A DNA stretch of 64,000 bases from assembly GCA_016793325.1 (NCBI GenBank), contig JAEUKI010000052.1, forward strand, positions 558,001-622,000. Direction: 5' to 3'. Under the pieces are notes generated by a model that saw only the letters and a program-made list of their open reading frames with translations, was not told the origin of the DNA and did not search any database. The stretch is from Myxococcales bacterium (lineage in GTDB: Bacteria > Myxococcota_A > Polyangia > Polyangiales > Ga0077539). The position numbers and the translations under genes are program-made. This document shows positions 54,765 to 61,187 of this stretch, piece by piece. Within the stretch, counting starts at the first letter, position 1; each line of letters begins with the position of its first letter.

Positions 54765-57548
54765 ATGAGCGCGATTCTTCCGGGGCAGCGAGTCGGCGCC
54801 TACGAGATCGTCGCCGAGGTGCGCGGCGGAGGAATGGCCTCGCTGTTCCTCGGTCGGCGCCTGGGGCCCGAGGGCTTCTCGCGGCTCGTGGCGATCAAGG
54901 TGATCCACCCGCACCTCGCGACGGACCGCGGGTTCGTCGAGATGTTCCTCGATGAAGCGCGGCTGTCCTCGCGCATCGTGCACCCCAACGTCGTTCGCGT
55001 CGAAGAGCTCGGCGAGCACGAGGGGACGTACTTTCTCGCGATGGAGTTCGTGCACGGCGCCACGCTGTCGGCGCTGATGTCTGCGCTCCAGCGCGCAAAG
55101 AAGCCGTTGCCCGTCGAGGTCGCCTGTGCGATCGCCATGCGAACGGCCGATGGTCTTCACGCCGCGCACGAGGTCACCGACGAGCAGGGCGTCTCGCTCG
55201 AGGTGATCCACCGCGACGTTTCACCGCAGAATATCCTGCTAAGCGACGCGGGCCACGTGAAGCTCATCGACTTCGGCGTCGCGCGCGCCCGCGGTCGAAG
55301 GCAGTCGTCCGAGGCCGGCGCCCTCAAGGGAAAGCTCGGCTACATGGCGCCCGAACAAGCGTGGGGCCGAGACATCGACCGCCGCGCCGACGTCTACGCG
55401 CTCGGCGTCGTCTTGTGGGAGATGCTCACGGGCAAGCGCTTGATTACTGGTGACAGCGACATCGCCGTGCTCGAAGCGGCGCGCTCGCCGAAGATCACGC
55501 CGCCGCACGAGCTCGTTTCCTCGATCAACGTCGCGCTCAGCAACGCGGTGATGACCGCCCTGGCGCCGGCCGCGGACGATCGATTTCAGACGGCGAACGC
55601 CTTTCGACGCGCGATCGGCAACGCGTGCCCCGCCGCCATCGCGGTCGAGCCCGAGACGATCTCGCGCCTCCTGAAGTCCGTGCTCGAGGCCGAGCTCGAG
55701 CGCGAGCGCTACCTGCTGCACTCCGAGCCGCGCGCTTCGTATGTGTCGATGGCGCCCGCGGAGCCGTCTTCACGCGACGTCGCGACGCGCGCGTCGACCC
55801 CGTCGGCCGTGCGCGAGCAGTCCGCCGAGGGATCGTCGCCGCCGACGCCGATTCCGACGACGACCGTCGCAGGGCCTCGTCGAACGCCGTGGGCGACCGT
55901 GGCGCTCGCCGCGCTCGGGCTCCTCGCCCTCGGCGCAGGGAGCGCGTTCGTCGCCAAGCGCACTCGCCGACCGACGACCCCGAATCGCACCCCGATCGCT
56001 CCCACGACAACGCGTACACCGCAGTCGATCTGCGACGAGAAGGTCACGCTCGACGTGATCGCCGACGGACCCTCGAGCGTCTCGCTCGACACACGAAATC
56101 GACCGGGCGGCCGCTTCAACTTCGGAGCGCTTCGCATCGCGCCCTCGCCAGAGGTCGTCATCGAAGCGCACATTCGCGGCGTCGGAACGCGCGCGGTCGA
56201 GTTCTCGACGGTCAACGCCGGAACCGACCCGCGCTTCGACAACGTCCTCGCGATCTACCGCGGGCCGTGCGACCCGTCGTTCGCCAATCGACTCCCGGAC
56301 GTCGTCGGCGACGACCAGCCAGCGGCGCTTCAGTTTCGCGCCCGCACCGCCCTTCGCGCGCAGGGCGGCGACGTGCTCACCGTCGTCGTGGCGGGCTTCG
56401 GCGGCGTGTACGGCGGCCGCGTCGATCGCGGACTCGTTCAGCTCGACGCGACAAACGGACAGAGTCGCGCGCCGACGATCGAGTCCGTCCGCTTCTTCGC
56501 GGGGGACCATCGCGCGTGGGCTTCGCTTCGAGGCGGCGATCCCGACTCGGACCTCGCCTCGCTGCGCGTTCGTCTGTTCGACGCGAACAACACGCCGCTC
56601 CGGCGGTTCGGCGCGGAGGCCACGCTCACGCTCGACCTCGACGCGCCCTCGGACATGCCGCGCTACGCGAACACGGCCTCGGCGGACGTCGGCAACGAGA
56701 TCGTCTTCGACCAAGCGAGCACCGCAGAAATCGTCGCCGTCGACCGCGTGGGAAACGAGAGCGCCCCCGTTCGCGTCCCCGCCGAGCGCGGCGCGACCGT
56801 GGGCCCCGGCGGCCGCGCGGACGAGAGCCACATGTGCGGCCCAGACCTGACGCGGGACGCGCACGGCCGGTGCCAGGCGACGCTCGATCAAGTGAGAGCC
56901 TGCGACAACGCCGAGCCGCTCTCGCTCGTCGAGCGCCCGGACCGAACGCTCCACGGAGAATTCGAGGGGCGCATCCTGCCCGAGCGCGGTTTGTTTAGTG
57001 GTGCTTGTTATCGAAACGCCACCCAAGGACGCGAGCAGATCCTGAAGCTCCGCGTCCCGCGAGGGACGTGGCGCCTCGTCGCGTCGTCCGACGACCGGAC
57101 GTGGGACGGCGGCATTCGGCCGGACCCCGACACGATCGTGTACCTTCGACGCTCGTGCCTCGATTCGACGCACGCCTCCGCGCCGATCGCGTGGTGCAAC
57201 GACGACATCGCGTTTCGCGAGAACCAGCGCTCGACCGTGATCGCGGAGAGCGTCTCGGGCGGCGACCTGTTCGTGTTCGTCGAAATCTGGGGCGGGAGTC
57301 TCACGGACGGGCTCGGCGTTCGCTACACGCTCTCGGTCGACCTCGAGCCGATCGCGAGCGCTCCTTCGCGTGCGCTCGGCGAGCGAGACGCGCGCTGCCC
57401 GTCCGCCGCGCCGACGCCAAACGAGCTGTGCCGCTTCGAGCGACTCGAGTGCAGCTACCCGGGATCACGCGGCCAGCGAGCGTGCGCGTGCATTCGCGCG
57501 CCTGGGATCGTCGACGTGTTCACGTGGCAGTGCGACCGCGACGGTTGA
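54765..57548 (+). CDS. Membrane Ser/Thr protein kinase with extracytoplasmic beta domains
   Basis: 927 residues with an AGGTG ribosome site 9 nt before the ATG. The kinase domain is residues 13-290: Gly loop RGGGMASLF, Lys45 (VAIKVI), HRDVSPQNIL (Asp151), LIDFGVARA and GYMAPEQAWG. A Pro/Thr/Ser juxtamembrane region leads to one helix at about 376-397. The outer ~530 residues are beta-rich with cysteines: ICDEKVTLDVIADGPSSVSL, then a TIESVRFFAGDHRAWASLRG unit, a HMCGPDLTRDAHGRC unit, a second sugar/peptidase-associated-like unit (GACYRNATQGREQI) and a Cys-rich end (RLECSYPGSRGQRACACIR). The outer part probably senses an envelope signal. Confidence 0.9.
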   Translation: MSAILPGQRVGAYEIVAEVRGGGMASLFLGRRLGPEGFSRLVAIKVIHPHLATDRGFVEMFLDEARLSSRIVHPNVVRVEELGEHEGTYFLAMEFVHGATLSALMSALQRAKKPLPVEVACAIAMRTADGLHAAHEVTDEQGVSLEVIHRDVSPQNILLSDAGHVKLIDFGVARARGRRQSSEAGALKGKLGYMAPEQAWGRDIDRRADVYALGVVLWEMLTGKRLITGDSDIAVLEAARSPKITPPHELVSSINVALSNAVMTALAPAADDRFQTANAFRRAIGNACPAAIAVEPETISRLLKSVLEAELERERYLLHSEPRASYVSMAPAEPSSRDVATRASTPSAVREQSAEGSSPPTPIPTTTVAGPRRTPWATVALAALGLLALGAGSAFVAKRTRRPTTPNRTPIAPTTTRTPQSICDEKVTLDVIADGPSSVSLDTRNRPGGRFNFGALRIAPSPEVVIEAHIRGVGTRAVEFSTVNAGTDPRFDNVLAIYRGPCDPSFANRLPDVVGDDQPAALQFRARTALRAQGGDVLTVVVAGFGGVYGGRVDRGLVQLDATNGQSRAPTIESVRFFAGDHRAWASLRGGDPDSDLASLRVRLFDANNTPLRRFGAEATLTLDLDAPSDMPRYANTASADVGNEIVFDQASTAEIVAVDRVGNESAPVRVPAERGATVGPGGRADESHMCGPDLTRDAHGRCQATLDQVRACDNAEPLSLVERPDRTLHGEFEGRILPERGLFSGACYRNATQGREQILKLRVPRGTWRLVASSDDRTWDGGIRPDPDTIVYLRRSCLDSTHASAPIAWCNDDIAFRENQRSTVIAESVSGGDLFVFVEIWGGSLTDGLGVRYTLSVDLEPIASAPSRALGERDARCPSAAPTPNELCRFERLECSYPGSRGQRACACIRAPGIVDVFTWQCDRDG

Positions 57549-57550
57549 GC

Positions 57551-58555
57551 TCAGCCCGCGCGTCGACGCGACTCCGCGCCAGAGTTTAGCGGAGACTCGC
57601 TCTCGTCTACGTTGGCCGCCGACGCGCTCGCGTCGACGCGGATCCCCGTCTCGCGCTCTTCGACGCCGGCTACCTTCTTCGCCGCGCCCGAGAGAAACGG
57701 GCGCATGAGCAGGGCGAAGATCACCGCGGGGATCGCCGCGGCCGTGACGGGCGAGTTGGCCACCGTGCCGAACGCGAGGTCCATCGTCGTGCCCGTGGCT
57801 TGAATCGATGTGTCCGAGAGGGCCACGGCGCTCGCGCCCGCCGCGGCGACGGTCGCCCCGCCCGCGAGCATTCCCCAAGTTTTTTGCCGGTAGAGCCCGA
57901 GCATCGCCAGCGCCGCCAGCGGGAGCACCGCCGTCGCCGCGGCGAACGTCTTCATCCCGTCGAGCAGCTGAAACGAGTGATCGACGAGCGACATCGCCGC
58001 CATCGCGAGCCAGCCGAGCCCCACCGCGCCGGCCATCACGCGAGGCTTGTTCTCGTCCGCGAGCTTGCCCCACCCCGCGAGCGCGCCCTTGCCCTTCGCG
58101 AGCAACAGCGCGGGGATCATCGTCGCCGCGGCGAAGAGCATCGCGATCGAGCCGAAGCCCTGCCCGGCGTTCCAATCGTTGGCGAACTCGAAGTACCAGA
58201 CGATCTGCGGCGCGAGCACGCCGAAGAGCGTCAGCATCGAGAGCGCCTTGGCGTCCGACGCGCCCTGACGGAGCTTCTTCGCCGACGTGAACAAGAGCTT
58301 CGCGGTGATCATCGCGAGGATCACGCGCCACGGCGAGAGCCACGTAATCAAGAGCTCGTTCACCGGGACGGACACGCCCGGCATGCCCACGGTCAACGGC
58401 GTGTCGCGGCCGAAATACTTGAACCAGTCGTGCCAGAAGTACCAGCCAGACATGAGCGGATAGGCCAGCGAGAGCGCTGTCATCGCCCCGGCCCCCAGCA
58501 GTCGACTCGTCCGCTCTGCGCCCTCTTGCTCGGCTTCGGATCGCGGCTCTTCCAT
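57551..58555 (-). CDS. Hypothetical multipass membrane protein
   Basis: 334 residues from ATG 58555 (a GTG codon directly before it could also serve). About eight hydrophobic segments are visible, including TALSLAYPLMSGWYFWHDWF, SIAMLFAAATMIPALLLA and AAAIPAVIFALLMRPFLS. A conserved-looking GRDTPLTVGMPGVSVPVNEL loop lies between the first two. The C-terminus is a hydrophilic Ser/Ala-rich tail. No family recognised. Confidence 0.75.
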   Translation of the reverse strand: MEEPRSEAEQEGAERTSRLLGAGAMTALSLAYPLMSGWYFWHDWFKYFGRDTPLTVGMPGVSVPVNELLITWLSPWRVILAMITAKLLFTSAKKLRQGASDAKALSMLTLFGVLAPQIVWYFEFANDWNAGQGFGSIAMLFAAATMIPALLLAKGKGALAGWGKLADENKPRVMAGAVGLGWLAMAAMSLVDHSFQLLDGMKTFAAATAVLPLAALAMLGLYRQKTWGMLAGGATVAAAGASAVALSDTSIQATGTTMDLAFGTVANSPVTAAAIPAVIFALLMRPFLSGAAKKVAGVEERETGIRVDASASAANVDESESPLNSGAESRRRAG

Positions 58556-58659
58556 CACAGAGCCACTCTAGCGCGAACGCTACGCGCGCGCCGGTCGCGC
58601 AACACTTCGCCGACGATGATCGCTGTCCGCCCCTTTGCCCACCCGCACGCACAGCGATG

Positions 58660-59655
58660 TCACCCCATTTCGCCGGCCCAGCTCCGCGCGAACGCCTCGC
58701 GCGCCGTGCGCACGCGCCCGTCGCTCTCTGCGCGGCCGAGCGCGATCATCAATTTCGCCAGCGCCGCTTCGGTCGTCATGTCGCCCGCCGAGATCGCGCC
58801 CGCGCCCGACGCAGCCACCCCTCCCTCGTAGCGCGTGAGGTCCACGCTGCCCCTCGGGCACTGGCTCACGATCACGACCGGGACGTCCATCGCGCGGGCC
58901 TTCTCGATCACGCTCACGAGGGAGTTCTCGATTCGCGGGATATTTCCAGCGCCGAACGCCTCGATGACCATGCCGCGAACGCCCGAGTCGAGCGCACCAG
59001 AAATCAACTTCGGATCGAGCCCCGGAAACGTTCTCGTCGCCAGCACCCTCGCCTCGAGCCGCCCGTCGAACGCCTGCCGCGCTCGCTTCGGAAGCACGTG
59101 CGGGCCGTACTGAACCCCGAGCCCGAGCTCGGCCAACGGCGGACACGCCGGTGATCCGAAGGCGCTCATCCCCCACGCGTCCATCTTGGTCGCGCGGCAC
59201 CCTCGCAACAGCCTCGAGTCGAACACGATCCCCACCTCGGGTGGACCGACGACCGCGAGGTGACAGGCGTCCACGAGGTTCGACCGCGCGTCGGTCCGCA
59301 CGTCGCCGAGCGGCTTCTGCGCGCCCGTCATCACCACGGGCCGATCCAGTCCAGGCAGCAAAAACGCAAGCGCGCTCGCCGTGTACGCCATCGTGTCCGT
59401 CCCGTGCACGATCACGACCCCGTCGTACGCCGGGAGCGATTCGTGAACGAGCTCACCCAGCGACACCCAGTGGTGCGGCTGCATGTCCGACGAGTCCAAG
59501 TTGCTGAAGATCCGCGTCTCGATGTCCGCGATCTTCTTCAACACAGGAAGCTCCGAGAGCAGGTCCTGCGTGTAGACGTCCGGCGCGAGCGGCGCGGGGT
59601 CGCCGCCGCGCATCATGAGCGTTCCGCCGGTGTGAACGAGCAAGAGCTTGGGCAT
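58660..59655 (-). CDS. ansA: Type I L-asparaginase
   Basis: 331 residues from ATG 59655. LLVHTGGTLMMRGG carries the first catalytic Thr. GVVIVHGTDTMAYTASALAF carries the second Thr-Asp pair. GAQKPLGDVRTDARSN carries the Lys of the second triad. The protein lacks a signal peptide, which suggests a cytosolic type I enzyme. It hydrolyses asparagine to aspartate and ammonia. An earlier in-frame start would add 15 residues that look non-conserved. Confidence 0.92.
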   Translation of the reverse strand: MPKLLLVHTGGTLMMRGGDPAPLAPDVYTQDLLSELPVLKKIADIETRIFSNLDSSDMQPHHWVSLGELVHESLPAYDGVVIVHGTDTMAYTASALAFLLPGLDRPVVMTGAQKPLGDVRTDARSNLVDACHLAVVGPPEVGIVFDSRLLRGCRATKMDAWGMSAFGSPACPPLAELGLGVQYGPHVLPKRARQAFDGRLEARVLATRTFPGLDPKLISGALDSGVRGMVIEAFGAGNIPRIENSLVSVIEKARAMDVPVVIVSQCPRGSVDLTRYEGGVAASGAGAISAGDMTTEAALAKLMIALGRAESDGRVRTAREAFARSWAGEMG

Positions 59656-59720
59656 AGGGGGGCGCCGGACATTACACCCCGCGGCCACGTCGCCACGCAT
59701 CCGCTACAATCACCGGTCGC

Positions 59721-59999
59721 ATGAGCGCTGCCCAACCTCGATGCCCTCGGTGCGGCCTGCCGCTCGACCCCCTCGCGTCCGCGCCGAGCGCCGACGGGCC
59801 CGTTCACGTCGGCTGCGTCCGCGACGAGAACCTCGTCGCACAAGCGCGGCCGAGCGATGACGCGCTCCCGCGCATGCAGCCGATGTACGGCGGGCCGAGG
59901 CCCAACGTCTCCGGTGATTCACGGGTGATTTCGATCGTGCTCGCGCTCGTCGCCGCGGCAATCGCCCTCGGTCTCGTCCTATGGCTCGTGCGTCGGTGA
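59721..59999 (+). CDS. Zinc-ribbon membrane miniprotein, copy 1
   Basis: 92 residues. The N-terminal C-x2-C ... H-x2-C zinc site is formed by Cys8, Cys11, His28 and Cys31 (RCPRCGLPLDP ... GPVHVGCVRDEN). A linker with QPMYGGPRP follows, and a single C-terminal membrane helix (ISIVLALVAAAIALGLVLWL) ends in two Arg. It is a tail-anchored type with the zinc site in the cytosol. Paralogous to the next gene. Function unknown. Confidence 0.75.
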   Translation: MSAAQPRCPRCGLPLDPLASAPSADGPVHVGCVRDENLVAQARPSDDALPRMQPMYGGPRPNVSGDSRVISIVLALVAAAIALGLVLWLVRR

Positions 60000-60036
60000 G
60001 TCGACAGCCGCGCGCCGCTCGCGCATCGTAGGGGCC

Positions 60037-60276
60037 ATGGCGCCAGTCTGTCCGCGGTGTGGACTCCCGCTCGATCCGATGGACACCATGCCGTCGCGCT
60101 CGGGCGCCGTGCACCCGTCCTGCGTGCGCCTCGAAGACGCGACGCCGCCCGAACACATCGATGTGCCCGAGCGCGCAGCGCCGAAGTACGGAGGCCCGCC
60201 GCTCCGTCGCTACGGCTGCTCGTTCGTGTTGCTCGCGATCCTCGTTGTGTCGATCGTCCTCCTTCGCCGTCTGTAG
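60037..60276 (+). CDS. Zinc-ribbon membrane miniprotein, copy 2
   Basis: 79 residues, a tandem paralogue of the preceding gene: VCPRCGLPLDP, GAVHPSCVRLE and KYGGPP are shared, and the last ~20 residues form a membrane helix (SFVLLAILVVSIVLLRRL). The C-x2-C-x16-H-x2-C spacing is nearly identical. It starts 37 bp after copy 1 and is followed 5 bp later by a lipoprotein gene, so the three are probably one transcript. Confidence 0.75.
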   Translation: MAPVCPRCGLPLDPMDTMPSRSGAVHPSCVRLEDATPPEHIDVPERAAPKYGGPPLRRYGCSFVLLAILVVSIVLLRRL

Positions 60277-60281
60277 CCGTC

Positions 60282-61187
60282 GTGAACGCCCGCGCGATCA
60301 CCCTCGCCGCCCTCTGCCTGACTGGCTGCGTCAGAGCGCAGGCGTTCTCCGACCTTCGCACCGAGCTCCTCGAATCGCAGACCAACGTCGCCCTCTGTCA
60401 CCGCCGCGAGAGCGAGCTGCTCGCGATGCTCGAGCCCACTGTCACCGTGCGCGTCGCGCGGCCCGACGAGCTCGATCGAGCGCTCTCGACGAGCTCCGCC
60501 GCAGCGCTTCGCCGACGCGCCGTGCTCGTGCACATCGAGACCTCCACGTCCGTCGTCGAAGACGAAGACGCCCGCGTCGACGTGGGCTTCGAGGTCCACG
60601 GGAGGCCATCTCGGCTCGTCCTGCCTGTGGACTACGCGATCGCAGAGTTCACTGAAGTGGGCGGCGCGCCGCGCCCGCAAGAGGCCGCCGTCGCGACCTC
60701 GGACCTCCGCGTGACGCCCTTGCCCGGCGCGCTGCAGTCGTTCGCGGACGGCGTTCGCGTGGGGTACGCGACGTTCATCATTCCGTTCGTGCTCGTCACC
60801 GCGCTCGCAGGTCGCGAGCTGCCCACGATCGAACAGGGCCACGCGAGCCTCCCGCCGACCATCGCCACGCACTCGCGAAGCGAGTGGGCGTTTCTCGGGT
60901 CGGTCCTCGAGCGCGGCGGCTGTCAGCTCATCGCGGGCGGCGGCTGTCGGCGTTGGTTCGTCGTGCCGAGGCCCGAGGACGAAGCGCGCGCGCCGATCGC
61001 GCTCACCTTCGCCGTGCGCGTCGCGGGCGGACAGCACGCAGTGCTCAGCGTCGCGCTACCTGCGGACGCCGAGGCATCGACGATCGAGCAGCGAATTCGC
61101 AGGCGATTTGCGAACAACACGCCGATCGTCCTCTCGCGCCTCGAGGGCGTTCGCTACACGAGCATCTGCGATCGCCGCGCGAGGTAG
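60282..61187 (+). CDS. Hypothetical lipoprotein
   Basis: 301 residues from GTG 60282. Lipobox CLTGC (TLAALCLTGCVRAQ). A helical segment (SDLRTELLESQTNVALCHRR) is followed by a mixed alpha/beta body (VLVHIETSTSVVEDEDARVD; HAVLSVALPADAEAS) with a Cys pair in GGCQLIAGGGCRRW. No family recognised. Cotranscription with the two zinc-ribbon miniproteins is likely. The last 34 bp overlap the 3' end of carB on the other strand. Confidence 0.7.
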   Translation: MNARAITLAALCLTGCVRAQAFSDLRTELLESQTNVALCHRRESELLAMLEPTVTVRVARPDELDRALSTSSAAALRRRAVLVHIETSTSVVEDEDARVDVGFEVHGRPSRLVLPVDYAIAEFTEVGGAPRPQEAAVATSDLRVTPLPGALQSFADGVRVGYATFIIPFVLVTALAGRELPTIEQGHASLPPTIATHSRSEWAFLGSVLERGGCQLIAGGGCRRWFVVPRPEDEARAPIALTFAVRVAGGQHAVLSVALPADAEASTIEQRIRRRFANNTPIVLSRLEGVRYTSICDRRAR

